In this document: piece by piece, positions 9,424-18,759 of the stretch
How positions within the stretch are numbered: the first letter of the stretch is position 1
Layout: each line of letters opens with the position of its first letter
Position numbers and translations under genes: made by a program
Assembly (NCBI GenBank): GCA_025057015.1
Contig: JANWYG010000022.1
Span: 171,862-235,861, forward strand
Reading direction: 5' to 3'
Source of the DNA: Blastocatellia bacterium
Lineage (GTDB): Bacteria; Acidobacteriota; Blastocatellia; Chloracidobacteriales; JADJPF01
Length of the DNA stretch: 64,000 bases
Notes under the pieces: model-generated
Told to the model about the DNA's origin: nothing
The model's input: only the letters and a program-made list of their open reading frames with translations
The model's database searches: none

Positions 9424-9981
9424 CTAGCTTAACATTTCGAGAAACATCTTGTGTATGCGAAGGTCTGAGGTAAGTTCTGGATGAAAAGTAGCTCCTAGGA
9501 CTTTTCCTTGGCGGATGAGGACGGGCAATCCCTGATGTGTGGCCAGTACTTCGACGTCGTTGCCTACGGCGGTAATTATCGGTGCACGAATAAACACAAG
9601 TTCCATCTCGCCTATACCTTTGACTTCAGCTTTCGCTTCGAAGCTATCTATCTGCCTGCCGTAACCGTTGCGTTTGACTGCTATGTCTAGAATTCCCAGC
9701 GAGTCTTGTCTAGGGCAGGAAACCTCGCGAGCAAGGAGTATGAGTCCCGCACAGGTGCCAAAAGTGGGCCGTGTAGCAGCAAACTCGCGCAGCGGTTCCT
9801 TAAGATGCTCCTCGTTCATCAGTTTTAGCATCGTAGTGCTTTCGCCGCCAGGCAAGACTATTGCTTGTAAATCTTGTAGTTGCGCAGCATTTCTGATTTC
9901 GACAGCTTCTATACCAAGTCGAGTAAGTGCTTCACAGTGCTTTTTGTATGCACCTTGTAATGCTAGAACTCCTACCTTCAT
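9424..9981 (-). CDS. pdxT: pyridoxal 5'-phosphate synthase glutaminase subunit PdxT
   Basis: A 185-residue class I glutaminase that makes ammonia from glutamine and channels it to PdxS in the ribose-5-phosphate-dependent route to vitamin B6. The oxyanion motif LPGGESTTM (43-51) is intact, the nucleophile is Cys77 (FGTCAGL) and the His167/Glu169 pair is in HPELTSD. Length is normal for the family (~190). It lies 3 bp downstream of pdxS in the same operon. Cytoplasmic, forming the 12:12 PdxS-PdxT complex in known examples. Confidence 0.97.
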   Translation of the reverse strand: MKVGVLALQGAYKKHCEALTRLGIEAVEIRNAAQLQDLQAIVLPGGESTTMLKLMNEEHLKEPLREFAATRPTFGTCAGLILLAREVSCPRQDSLGILDIAVKRNGYGRQIDSFEAKAEVKGIGEMELVFIRAPIITAVGNDVEVLATHQGLPVLIRQGKVLGATFHPELTSDLRIHKMFLEMLS

Positions 9982-9984
9982 TTT

Positions 9985-10866
9985 TTACCAACCGCGTGTC
10001 TGTAGCATTTCTTCTTCCGAGAGCTTAGAAATTTCTATGCCTCGCATGGGTTCACCAAGTTCATAGCTGACTTCTAAAAGTACTTTCGGATCGTTGTAAT
10101 GTGTAACTGCTTTAACTATTGCACTTGCTCGTGCTGCAGGATCGGCGCTCTTAAATATTCCGGAGCCGACAAAAACTGATTCAGCACCAAGTTGCATGCA
10201 GAGCGCTGCGTCTGCTGGAGTGGCTACTCCGCCTGCTGCAAAGTTAGGCACGGGAAGTTTTCCGTCGCGGGCTACCATTAATACCAGCTCGTAAGGTGCT
10301 TGTAGGCGCTTGCTTTCAGCTAGTAGCTCGTCTTTGCTCATCACAGTAAGCTGACGAATTTCGCGGCGAATGGCTCTCAAGTGTCGCACTGCTTCTACTA
10401 TATTGCCAGTACCAGCTTCGCCTTTGGTGCGGATCATGGCGGCCCCCTCTGCTATACGCCGCAGAGCTTCGCCTAAATTGCGTGCTCCACAGACAAATGG
10501 AACGCGAAAGATGTGCTTGTCTATGTGATGCTCTTCGTCTGCTGGAGTAAGGACTTCACTTTCATCTATGAAGTCTACTCCCATTTCTTGAAGTATTTGG
10601 GCTTCTACGAAGTGGCCTATGCGCACTTTGGCCATTACTGGTATAGAGACAGCATCCATGATCTCACGGATCTTCTTAGGCGAGGCCATCCTTGCTACGC
10701 CACCTTCGCGGCGGATATCTGCCGGTACTCGTTCAAGTGCCATAACTGCAGCAGCTCCTGCAGCTTCAGCTATTTTTGCTTGTTCTGCGTCTGTTACGTC
10801 CATTATTACGCCGCCCTTGAGCATCTCTGCTAAGCCTGTCTTTAGTCTGAGAAGTGACTGAGTCAT
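9985..10866 (-). CDS. pdxS: pyridoxal 5'-phosphate synthase lyase subunit PdxS
   Basis: A 293-residue PdxS barrel that condenses ribose 5-phosphate, glyceraldehyde 3-phosphate and ammonia into PLP. The N-terminal segment ([17 protein letters not shown]), the catalytic Lys80 ([10 protein letters not shown]) and the phosphate loop [10 protein letters not shown] are conserved. The start chosen is the ATG at 10866, overlapping the regulator's stop by ATGA and matching the normal PdxS N-terminus; the frame is open further upstream but that part is not PdxS-like. Adjacent pdxT completes the enzyme. Confidence 0.97.
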   Translation of the reverse strand: MTQSLLRLKTGLAEMLKGGVIMDVTDAEQAKIAEAAGAAAVMALERVPADIRREGGVARMASPKKIREIMDAVSIPVMAKVRIGHFVEAQILQEMGVDFIDESEVLTPADEEHHIDKHIFRVPFVCGARNLGEALRRIAEGAAMIRTKGEAGTGNIVEAVRHLRAIRREIRQLTVMSKDELLAESKRLQAPYELVLMVARDGKLPVPNFAAGGVATPADAALCMQLGAESVFVGSGIFKSADPAARASAIVKAVTHYNDPKVLLEVSYELGEPMRGIEISKLSEEEMLQTRGW

Positions 10867-12326
10867 TTTATCCTCCTTAGTTTCTCTCTGATAAGCGTGC
10901 CGAGAACGGCGACACCTTCGTCTATTTGCTCTGCATCGGTACGCGAAAAGCACAGCCTGAAGCAGTTTTTTCCGCTACCATCGATGTAAAATTGCGTACC
11001 TGGAATAAAAAATATGCCGTGTTTGCGGGCTTCATCAAGCAGCTCAGCAGCATCTAGCACTTGTGGCATCGTTACCCAGACTGCATAACCGCCTTCAGGT
11101 CGTGTCCAAGATACGCCTTCGGGCATCTCACGTTCCAGCGCTTCTAGAAGTCTACGCCGACGTAGACGGTATATCTTATGTATCCGCTTCAAGTGAGCGT
11201 CATAGTACCCTTGGGCACAAAACTCGGCTAGGGCTGCTTGCATAAGCAGATTGGTTTGAAAATCTAGGCAACGCTTTGCTTGAACTAGCCTTTCTACTAT
11301 AGCCTCTTGTGCTACGATCCAAGCCACACGCGCGCCGGGAAACAGTCCTTTCGAGAACGTTCCCAAGTAGAGCACTGCTCCGGTCGAATCGAGGGCTTTG
11401 ACGGGAACTATGGGTGTACCTTCAAGCCTGAGATCTTTCTCGTAATCGTCCTCAATTAGGATAGTGCCGTATTTTTGAGCTATTTCTACGAGCTTTTCAC
11501 GTTGCTCAAGCTGCATGGTTGCTCCTGTAGGATTGTGAAAGTTCGGCATGACGTAGGCAAGCTGAACAGGTTTTTCCCTAAGTCGTTGTTCAAGCTGATC
11601 TAGTTCGAGACCATAGTTGCCTACTGGTACGGTAACGATTTCAGCTTGGTATTGTGCGAGTACCGGGAAGAGCTCTGGATAGGTTGGTGATTCTATGACC
11701 ACTCTGTCTCCTGGGTCGGTTAGTATGCGCATTACTAGGTCAAGCCCTTGCTGTGAACCACTTACTATGACTATTTGTTCTACCGAAGCCGATATGCTGT
11801 AACGTGCGAGCCTCATGGATAGGTATTCTCGCAGAGGCCTGTAGCCTTGCGGATCCCCGTACTGTAGTAACTGTTTACCGCGCTCGCGCAGGCAGTTATT
11901 TATGGCGCTGCGAAATAGTTCTATCGGGAAGAGATCTTCTTCAGGCGTTAGCCCAGAAAATAGTATCCTATCGACCCGTCCCTCGCCGAAATGCTCCCAT
12001 TTATGGCGGTGTAGCAACTCGCTGCGACGCGAAAAGCGTGGCCTTAGTAAACTCTGCTGGCCAGATGAAATACCTACTTGCAGCTTTTGTTGGGGCAGGA
12101 CATAAGTACCTTGTCCGACATGGGAGGCGACATAACCGTCAGCTTCTAGCTCTTCATACGCAGTGCAGACGGTTGTGCGATTGACGCCAAGCGATTCAGC
12201 TAGGCTACGTGAGCTAGGTAGCCGATCGCCGGGCTTAAGTCTTCCTGCCAGTATTAAGCCGACGATATGCTCTTTGATCTGTTCGTAAACCGGAGTATGA
12301 CTGTCTCTGTCAAGCTTGATGAGCAT
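10863..12326 (-). CDS. pdxR: MocR/PdxR-family regulator (GntR HTH fused to aminotransferase fold)
   Basis: A 487-residue MocR-type protein: an N-terminal GntR winged helix (~5-70, [18 protein letters not shown]) and a fold-type I aminotransferase domain (~120-480) with PLP-binding Lys326 ([10 protein letters not shown]). The ATG at 12326 gives the usual MocR start ([17 protein letters not shown]); an in-frame TTG at 12353 would add nine residues. Its stop overlaps pdxS by 4 bp, so it is very probably PdxR, which senses PLP and controls pdxST. In the Gram-positive cases I know, pdxR is divergent from pdxST; here it is the first gene of the same operon, implying autoregulation. The symbol rests on context. 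Confidence 0.88.
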   Translation of the reverse strand: MLIKLDRDSHTPVYEQIKEHIVGLILAGRLKPGDRLPSSRSLAESLGVNRTTVCTAYEELEADGYVASHVGQGTYVLPQQKLQVGISSGQQSLLRPRFSRRSELLHRHKWEHFGEGRVDRILFSGLTPEEDLFPIELFRSAINNCLRERGKQLLQYGDPQGYRPLREYLSMRLARYSISASVEQIVIVSGSQQGLDLVMRILTDPGDRVVIESPTYPELFPVLAQYQAEIVTVPVGNYGLELDQLEQRLREKPVQLAYVMPNFHNPTGATMQLEQREKLVEIAQKYGTILIEDDYEKDLRLEGTPIVPVKALDSTGAVLYLGTFSKGLFPGARVAWIVAQEAIVERLVQAKRCLDFQTNLLMQAALAEFCAQGYYDAHLKRIHKIYRLRRRRLLEALEREMPEGVSWTRPEGGYAVWVTMPQVLDAAELLDEARKHGIFFIPGTQFYIDGSGKNCFRLCFSRTDAEQIDEGVAVLGTLIREKLRRIK

Positions 12327-12450
12327 CTTTTTCAGCTTAAGAGAGATTGACAAGCTTGAAAACTACCAATTCGGCAGAAGTTGTGCCATGCCAATCTCGT
12401 ATCGGCAGCAGATACTATGCAAAGTAGCCGAGTCGTGTAGAATTGTGACG

Positions 12451-12843
12451 ATGTCGAATAAAGTACTCCTCGAACTTGCTGTTAAGGCTCGTCAGAACGC
12501 CATAGCACCATATTCTGGCTTTTGCGTAGGAGCAGCTTTGCGTGCTACTGATGGCAGCATCTACACAGGTTGTAATATAGAAAACTCTACTTTAGGTCTT
12601 ACTATTTGTGCTGAGCGAGTTGCTTTGCTCAAAGCTCTTTCAGAAGGTAAGAGGCAGTTTGAGCGCATCAGCATAGTGACAGATACAGAAACGCTTACTC
12701 CGCCTTGCGGCGCTTGCAGACAGCTGCTATGGGAGTTCTGCGGGAATATCGAGGTAGAACTAGCAAATCTGCACGGCAAGAGCGAGACTAGGACCATGCT
12801 TGAGCTCCTGCCGCTACCGTTCGATAGTAGAAGCATCGGCTGA
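12451..12843 (+). CDS. cdd: cytidine deaminase
   Basis: A 130-residue homotetrameric-type cytidine/deoxycytidine deaminase for pyrimidine salvage. The zinc site is complete: Cys53-Ala-Glu55 (TICAERVAL) supplies one Cys ligand and the proton shuttle, and PCGACRQ gives Cys86 and Cys89. Substrate residues SGFCVGAAL and NIENSTLGL are present. The ATG at 12451 is chosen since the family starts a few residues before this motif; upstream in-frame sequence overlaps the divergent regulator gene. The Shine-Dalgarno is weak. Convergent with the FHA gene, with an 8-bp gap. Confidence 0.94.
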   Translation: MSNKVLLELAVKARQNAIAPYSGFCVGAALRATDGSIYTGCNIENSTLGLTICAERVALLKALSEGKRQFERISIVTDTETLTPPCGACRQLLWEFCGNIEVELANLHGKSETRTMLELLPLPFDSRSIG

Positions 12844-12851
12844 AGGTATGT

Positions 12852-13814
12852 TCAACCTTTGTAGGCCTGGATTATAGTCGTCTTCATGGGAGTACGGCGT
12901 TCTACTTTCGATATGGTGCGTTGTGCAGCCTGCTGCAAGGCTAACTCCTTTAGGTCGAGCTGATCGAGTATGTTGAATTTGACTCGTGCTTTGCCTAGAA
13001 CAAGTATGTCTCCGTCCTCCAAAGCTTCGGGCTTTTCTACCAAGATTTTCTGCTCTCCTCTCTCGATCCAAGTTCGATTAGCGCTGCCTAGGTCACTCAA
13101 CCAAAATTTCCCGTTGCGGTATTCTATCCGAGCATGGCTACGAGAGACGCTGTTTGAGATAGCCTCCGCATCGTCTACTTGTGAGAAAACGAAGTCGTTC
13201 TTTCGAACAAACATCCCTGATTCGTCTCGCACTACTCTCATTCTTCCTATGTAAGTTATCTCTTTGGTGATCAGAAAGTTGTTGCGATAGACATCGGCAT
13301 TAAGCGCCATCAATCGGCCTACCTGCGGGATAGCTGGCTTACGCTCTTGCACGGCTAGGATCTGCTTTTTAACGTCATCTATAACTATGTCGAGAACATC
13401 TGCCTCTTCAGCTAAGGGCCAGTCAAGAGTGAGCGTTATGCGGCCAGTGCTGTACATCAGACGGCTGCTGCCACGGCTCAGCAATTCAGTTTCGGCGCGC
13501 AGAGGCATCAGGATATGTAGCTTCTGCTCGGCTAAATAAAGAGTAAGCAGATTCAGTAGTTCGGCTGAGTTAAAGAGTCTCTCTACGTCTTCTTCTCTGT
13601 TGGCCTTGTCTTCATACATCAATATCCTGAGCACGTTTGGAACACAAACCAGCCCGTCAGTCCAGGTAACTCTCTTTATACGTAGCTCTTCCCCGAGCTG
13701 ATAGATGATCTCTTTGGCATCTATGTCCTCGGCAAGTATCGTACTACTTGATTCCACAGCCTTATTGATTATTGCCTCTATTTGAGCAAGATAGGGATTG
13801 CTAAAGTCTATCAT
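12852..13814 (-). CDS. DUF3662 and FHA domain protein
   Basis: A 320-residue protein with an N-terminal DUF3662-like domain (~5-125) and a C-terminal FHA domain (~180-290) with the phosphothreonine-binding signatures YIGR, SRSHARI and DLGSANRTW. This order is that of actinobacterial FhaA, which binds phosphorylated partners in cell-wall control; the role here is unknown. The ATG at 13814 is preceded by GAGGAAG; an in-frame TTG at 13826 is possible. No Ser/Thr kinase of the PknB type is seen in the window. Transcribed alone. Confidence 0.85.
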   Translation of the reverse strand: MIDFSNPYLAQIEAIINKAVESSSTILAEDIDAKEIIYQLGEELRIKRVTWTDGLVCVPNVLRILMYEDKANREEDVERLFNSAELLNLLTLYLAEQKLHILMPLRAETELLSRGSSRLMYSTGRITLTLDWPLAEEADVLDIVIDDVKKQILAVQERKPAIPQVGRLMALNADVYRNNFLITKEITYIGRMRVVRDESGMFVRKNDFVFSQVDDAEAISNSVSRSHARIEYRNGKFWLSDLGSANRTWIERGEQKILVEKPEALEDGDILVLGKARVKFNILDQLDLKELALQQAAQRTISKVERRTPMKTTIIQAYKG

Positions 13815-13875
13815 ATTCTTCCTCAAGCTTTGCTTTAACTATGGTTTAGGCAAGACGCACTTAAGAACTAACAGC

Positions 13876-13903
13876 AAAATAACACAACTGTGGCTTAAGT
13901 CAA
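13876..13903 (-). promoter_or_regulatory. candidate promoter for the FHA gene
   Basis: On the minus strand a -35 TTGACT (complement of 13898-13903) and a -10 TATTTT (complement of 13876-13881) are separated by 16 bp, about 60 bp upstream of the FHA start. The -10 is a weak match. Confidence 0.4.
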
Positions 13904-14179
13904 TGCTGGCAGTGTAGAAACAGCTAACCTTAAATCCCAAGAGAAGTGAGTGATGATAAAACTGGTTACGCTAATGTGGCCTACTGCAGAACTTCCTCAA
14001 GTCCTAAGGATACTCGAGAAATTCGGTATACTATCGAAGAGCTAATCCTCTGAAGAAGGCTCCTAAGAGCGCTGGTATAGATGTGAAGGAAAAAGCATGT
14101 GCTTTAGGAAGCATTCTTAGGCTCTACTCGCCCGTGAGGAGGTAGCAGTTTGTCGAGCGGAGGGCACAGAGAAAGGAGC
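13904..14179. other. intergenic region with possible structured RNA and a tiny ORF
   Basis: This gap holds no recognisable gene. A 30-codon frame at 13953-14045 (plus) has a fair Shine-Dalgarno (AAGAGAAGTGAG) but no recognisable product. Downstream, CCTAAGA (14062-14068) pairs exactly with TCTTAGG (14115-14121), enclosing a second hairpin AAAGC/GCTTT near 14092-14105. This could be a small RNA or a leader, but neither strand shows a clear promoter or terminator and it resembles no RNA family I know (not SRP, RNase P or tmRNA). Confidence 0.35.
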
Positions 14180-17100
14180 CTAGCCTCTTTGTGAAGAGGT
14201 TACTTCCCTGAAGGTTTCTGCTACTTTTATATAGTACCAGCGAGAGTATACCTTTCTAAATATCCGTATTCTGTAAAGCAGTCCCCATGAGCGAGCGCTA
14301 TAAAGCGCCCGCTCTGCTGTTTGTTCCAAACCTTGCTGGTTTGTGCACCACTCGAGCATTTGCTCTCGTTCTTTGCTGAGGCCTAGGAGCACTCGGTTGG
14401 GATTTGCCAGCCAAGTCCTACTTACAGATTCTACTATTTCTCTACCGACCGCCGGATCAGATTTCAGCACGAGCGAGCGTAGCAGATCTAGGTTGCGGTC
14501 GCTTACTGCAATCTCGGCTATACTGCGCCTTAGCCAAAAAAGACGGCCAATCTCCTTCTGAAAGTTATGTGAAATGCGCATCCAAGATTTGGCCGAAGTG
14601 CTGTCGTTTTTTAGCATAGCTAGCCTAGCTAGGGCTATGGCAGCCTCAGCCATTATTCTATAGCCTTCAGCAGTGTGTGATAACGCGTGAGCTTGGACTA
14701 GATGAGCTCCAAGTGATAAGGCTAGCGACAGTTCGCGTTCAGCTTCTTGCAGGTGGCCTCTTAGGAACAGAAGATAGGCCTTCCACAGTAATGGCTCTTC
14801 GACGTTTCTTTCTACGACTATTCTATTTAAATTGTGTAGGGCTATGTCTTCTACTTCGGCAGTGTCAAACCGACTGCAGGCAGCAAGCTGCTCTAACAAC
14901 TGTAGATCAGATTGTTCGAGGTATTTTTCTATTGCTTGTATTTCCGTTGGAGTAAGTTTTGGATAGCTATTCCAAGGAGATACAACTGCTAGCTCGGCAA
15001 AGATCAGTTGCTTTGTAGCAAGGTAAGAGGCGGCATTACCGTCTTTTGTGCGTACTTTCTCTAGTATTCTAGCAACATTTACTTCAAGCGGTGCTAGCTG
15101 GTACTCTAAGTCAATAGGCTCGTTAGTATAAAAGCAGCGCTCGTTGAAGACGTAGTACCCTACGGTAACTGTTACGACTCCAAGTAGCGAAGTTGTAGCA
15201 AGTATCCAACTGCTACGCCTTATCTTTTGCGCAAGGTCAAGTTCTACAGGACGTGAGCGCAATTTTGCGAGCAGTTGCTCAACTTCTTTTCTCTCGTTCG
15301 TATCTAAAGCAGAGTTGGCATAGCGCACGCGGTTATAGATCGAGGTGATCTTTGTTACCTCTTCAAAGTTTACTTCTGCAGCGAACTCTCTAGGAGTCTG
15401 TTCCGGACGTTTATGGAAACCGTGTCGGTGCAGCAAAGCCAACATTTCGTTGTAAAACAGTATTGCAGAGGTCTTCCTGTCGGAACGTGCCCTCCAGCGA
15501 AGAAACGGCAAGACTAATCTTCCGAAACTACTTGTAAACAGTGTCTCCGGAGCAAGTATCCAGCGTTTGTGCAGTTTTTTAAAGTGCCAAAAAAGAGCTA
15601 TACCTGTGATGAGCGTTACTGCAATAGCTAGTTTTGGAATATGCTTTGTCGGTAGCTTAGCAGCGTGTAGCTGTGCAAATGACCGATTCAAAGTCGATTT
15701 TAGGGATTGAATGAAGTGTGAGGCTGATCTTTGCACCGTCCCAGCTAGATAAGTCTGGCGTTGTGTGTCGTAGGTTATGACATAGTCCATCCAGAGCATC
15801 CTGATTGCGTCGAGGTACTTTCCGATGCCAGCAATCAAGCCTGACTGTGGCTGGGCGCTTCCAAGACTTGGCGTGGGGTCAAATTCTACCCATCTATCTA
15901 TCGACGGGAAATAGACTTCTACCCAGGAGTGAGCATCTGATTGACGGACGACGTAGAATCCACCAAGTTCGTTGTACTCGCCCGTTTGGAAGCCGTTGAC
16001 GATACGTGCTGCTATGCCTTGCGAGCGGAGTAGCACTACCATAGCACTTGCGAAATACTCACAGTGACCTTGGCGTAGGTTGAACAGAAAATCTACGAGC
16101 GGATCAGCTTCCTCTGTCCGTTTGAGCTCCAGCGTATAACCGTAACTGCGAAGGTAGCTTTCTATAGCAACGACTTTGTCGTAGCGGTTGTTATAAGGCT
16201 CGGTAATTCTGCGTGCCAACTCGACGATACGTCGATCGATGTCTGCATTGTCAAGATAGTATTCTGCTATAGAATCAGGATACGGTAGGTTATCTTGGCG
16301 GAGTTGTTCTGCTTTTGGGACATATATTTCTGAGTAAACTGTATACCCGATAGGCCTAAATCTATGTCCCTCGGTAAGGTAAGAATCAGCGTCGCTTTTA
16401 AGTAGTCTCGGGAGCCTTTCATCGAATATCAGAGGTTCATTGGCGGCGAAGACGGTTGGACTGTTGAGCGGTTCTATGTAGAACATCTGTTCTATCATAG
16501 GCCAAGTTTCGCTCTTACGTCTTCCGACGCGATAGTAGTTATCTTGGCCTTTTTGCACGGGTTGGCGTCTAGTACGAGGTTCGCTCCATCTACCGTTTCT
16601 GTATCGGCTTAGCGTTACGCCTCGCCACTTATGTAGTCCTGTAGATTGATTTTCGGTCACCGATTTGACTTTTACCCGCATAACCACTTCGGCGTTCTTC
16701 TTGATGCTGGTCACGTCACCTATCTCTACCTCATCGGAAAAGCCAGTTATCGAGACTGTGTTTAAACCAAGCTGAGAAGCAAACACCCCTGTGTTCAATC
16801 TGGGAATAAGCAGAAAGATCGGAGTGGCTATAGCTACTATCAGCCCTGCCAAGAAGAGCGTCAAAGCAACAAGATAGCCTATGCTACCCTTGCTTACTTG
16901 TCGACCAAGCTTATCAGAGAGCTTCTCATCCTTGGGAGTTGACACCGAGGCACTGCTACGCTTGATCTCAAAAGCTTCGAGTGTAGCCATTGCCAGCAAC
17001 AAGAACACCGTTAACATAACGATGAACGTGATATCTATTGTCAGAACTGCAGCAAAGAGTATTTCGGCAAGCGTTATCAAATACAAAAATACCCAGTCTC

Positions 17101-17419
17101 TGTTCTCCTTTCTTTTAAAGAGGTTGAAGATAGAGATGAATAATGCGAAGTGTATCAAAGGGCCAACGAAGCTTCCGCTTAAGTATCTGTAATCAAGGTA
17201 TAGAAATGGCAGAAAAGCTACAGCTAGAACGTTTGCCGTGGTCTTAGATATCTGTAGCCGTGAATTTGGTCGGTCGCTCTGCCAGCTGAGCACTAGTGCT
17301 AACACGTAGACTATTATGGAAAAAGCATCTACTCTGCCGGTTAGTACTAGGGTTACAAAGCCAGTGGTAATCAGTGCATATGAGCAGAGTTTGAAATAAA
17401 GCTCTATGGAAGTACTCAT
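14180..17419 (-). CDS. TgpA-type membrane transglutaminase with C-terminal extension
   Basis: A 1079-residue protein. Residues ~1-220 contain several membrane segments (DUF3488/TgpA N-terminus). The periplasmic transglutaminase core follows, with triad Cys453 (GHCEYFA), His497 (DAHSWVEVYF) and Asp514 (VEFDPTP). A membrane segment (~605-622) and a DUF4129-like segment (~650-720) complete the normal TgpA layout of ~650-750 residues. About 350 further residues contain another membrane helix (~737-757) and a helical region with TPR-like features (around ALSLGAHLVQAHAL). It overlaps the DUF58 gene by 4 bp in the moxR-DUF58-tgpA operon, a common set thought to act in envelope maintenance. The substrate is unknown. 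Confidence 0.88.
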   Translation of the reverse strand: MSTSIELYFKLCSYALITTGFVTLVLTGRVDAFSIIVYVLALVLSWQSDRPNSRLQISKTTANVLAVAFLPFLYLDYRYLSGSFVGPLIHFALFISIFNLFKRKENRDWVFLYLITLAEILFAAVLTIDITFIVMLTVFLLLAMATLEAFEIKRSSASVSTPKDEKLSDKLGRQVSKGSIGYLVALTLFLAGLIVAIATPIFLLIPRLNTGVFASQLGLNTVSITGFSDEVEIGDVTSIKKNAEVVMRVKVKSVTENQSTGLHKWRGVTLSRYRNGRWSEPRTRRQPVQKGQDNYYRVGRRKSETWPMIEQMFYIEPLNSPTVFAANEPLIFDERLPRLLKSDADSYLTEGHRFRPIGYTVYSEIYVPKAEQLRQDNLPYPDSIAEYYLDNADIDRRIVELARRITEPYNNRYDKVVAIESYLRSYGYTLELKRTEEADPLVDFLFNLRQGHCEYFASAMVVLLRSQGIAARIVNGFQTGEYNELGGFYVVRQSDAHSWVEVYFPSIDRWVEFDPTPSLGSAQPQSGLIAGIGKYLDAIRMLWMDYVITYDTQRQTYLAGTVQRSASHFIQSLKSTLNRSFAQLHAAKLPTKHIPKLAIAVTLITGIALFWHFKKLHKRWILAPETLFTSSFGRLVLPFLRWRARSDRKTSAILFYNEMLALLHRHGFHKRPEQTPREFAAEVNFEEVTKITSIYNRVRYANSALDTNERKEVEQLLAKLRSRPVELDLAQKIRRSSWILATTSLLGVVTVTVGYYVFNERCFYTNEPIDLEYQLAPLEVNVARILEKVRTKDGNAASYLATKQLIFAELAVVSPWNSYPKLTPTEIQAIEKYLEQSDLQLLEQLAACSRFDTAEVEDIALHNLNRIVVERNVEEPLLWKAYLLFLRGHLQEAERELSLALSLGAHLVQAHALSHTAEGYRIMAEAAIALARLAMLKNDSTSAKSWMRISHNFQKEIGRLFWLRRSIAEIAVSDRNLDLLRSLVLKSDPAVGREIVESVSRTWLANPNRVLLGLSKEREQMLEWCTNQQGLEQTAERALYSARSWGLLYRIRIFRKVYSRWYYIKVAETFREVTSSQRG

Positions 17420-18759
17420 AAACTACTGAGGTCTACTACTTTGACGTCTCGCTTATCAGGTAGACCAACTGATCTATCTGTAAATACTACCTTATAGTCA
17501 TTTTGATCGTCGTCGAGCATCTGTTCTAGAGTGAGCCGCTCCTTGTCATAAGTAGGTTGAGCGAGTGCAAGTATTCGCATCATTCGATAGAAATGCTGCT
17601 GGCCGGTGTCAAAGTCGGTCTGCTCGACCGGAGTAAGCAGACGCAACTCGGCTCCTTGTTCAAGGAAGTGTTCTATTAAGGAGGCTGCTATTTCTATAGC
17701 TAGCTCAAATTTCTCTTCTAAAGTTCGAGTCATCGTGTGTAGTTCATCTAAGACTACCGTGAGCTTGCGCTCATCTTCTCTTGTGAATTCTTTTACCATC
17801 AAACGGCGGGTTTTAGCTGTCGCTTTCCAAGCTACATGCCGTAAATTGTCTCTGAATTGATATGGCCTTATTCTGTACAAATCACAGCTGAGGCCGCGTC
17901 TTATGCTTTCTACGCTGCCTGCAAGTACCGGTATAGATGATGAAAGCAGATAGAACGGCCGAAGCCTAGGATAGACTACTAGCTCTCCTAAAGCCTGCTT
18001 TTCGTGAGTTTTGCGCAGAAAGCCGAAAGGAAATTTGGTGCTTACAGTAAAACCCGTGATCAGAAAGCATCCACGGTGTCGAAAGGTATAGTTTATGCGT
18101 TGTGTCAATCGACAATTACCGGGTAGGACGCTAAAGTGTGCAAACTTCTTTAAACCTTGCTGAGCTTCGATTCCCATCAGCATCCGCTTCAGTTTTTGTC
18201 CGAAGCTTTTGTGTTCTTCTTCTTGCTCCAGCTCGCTTAATATGCCTACGGTTACGGAAAATGAAGGTAGAATCGCCTTGCGGTTAATGAGTGTAAGTTC
18301 AAGCATCGTCTCCTGATCTGCGAAGATATGTTCAGGAAATCTGAGACTTACATCTATCCCTCGGAGACTTGTTTCTGAAATGATACCCGAGGCCATAAGT
18401 ACGGCAAGTAAAACGGAAAGTACTAGATAGAGCAGATTATTGCCTGTGTTGACGGCTGCGATCCCTACTACTATCGTGGTTACTAAAAAGAAAATAGTTT
18501 CTGCTGTAACCGAGTATGGAATTTTTAGAAAGGTAAATTTGATCCTGCTTGCTAGTTTAGGAACTATGTAGATGCCGCCTATCGTCGCTAAAATCAGCGA
18601 AGCAAGAGCTGAAAATACAGCTAAGTCGTAGTCACCGGTTTGCAGCAGGAACGTAGAGAGCATTGCCAGAAGGAAGGATGAACCGAAGAAAGATGATGTG
18701 ATGAGAAATTCGCGCAGCATCCGCCTAAATTTGGCTTTGTCAGAACTTTCTTGACTCAC
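17416..18759 (-). CDS. DUF58 domain-containing membrane protein
   Basis: A 447-residue protein with three or four hydrophobic segments in residues ~15-140 and a cytoplasmic DUF58 domain. The domain signature is at ~290-325 (RHVAWKATAKTRRLMVKEF), followed by a VWA-like strand LTVVLDELH. DUF58 proteins accompany MoxR ATPases and TgpA transglutaminases; the triad is proposed to assemble or mature envelope complexes. Start and stop overlap moxR and tgpA by 4 bp each, so expression is tightly coupled. Confidence 0.9.
   Translation of the reverse strand: MSQESSDKAKFRRMLREFLITSSFFGSSFLLAMLSTFLLQTGDYDLAVFSALASLILATIGGIYIVPKLASRIKFTFLKIPYSVTAETIFFLVTTIVVGIAAVNTGNNLLYLVLSVLLAVLMASGIISETSLRGIDVSLRFPEHIFADQETMLELTLINRKAILPSFSVTVGILSELEQEEEHKSFGQKLKRMLMGIEAQQGLKKFAHFSVLPGNCRLTQRINYTFRHRGCFLITGFTVSTKFPFGFLRKTHEKQALGELVVYPRLRPFYLLSSSIPVLAGSVESIRRGLSCDLYRIRPYQFRDNLRHVAWKATAKTRRLMVKEFTREDERKLTVVLDELHTMTRTLEEKFELAIEIAASLIEHFLEQGAELRLLTPVEQTDFDTGQQHFYRMMRILALAQPTYDKERLTLEQMLDDDQNDYKVVFTDRSVGLPDKRDVKVVDLSSL

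Noticed and set aside
10867..10953. N-terminal extension of pdxS (starting [13 protein letters not shown])
   Set aside because: It lies inside the regulator gene in another frame and does not resemble PdxS; the ATG at 10866 gives the normal protein.
12454..12843. Minus-strand frames across the cytidine deaminase gene
   Set aside because: They are antisense to a complete, motif-bearing cdd gene and show no family features.
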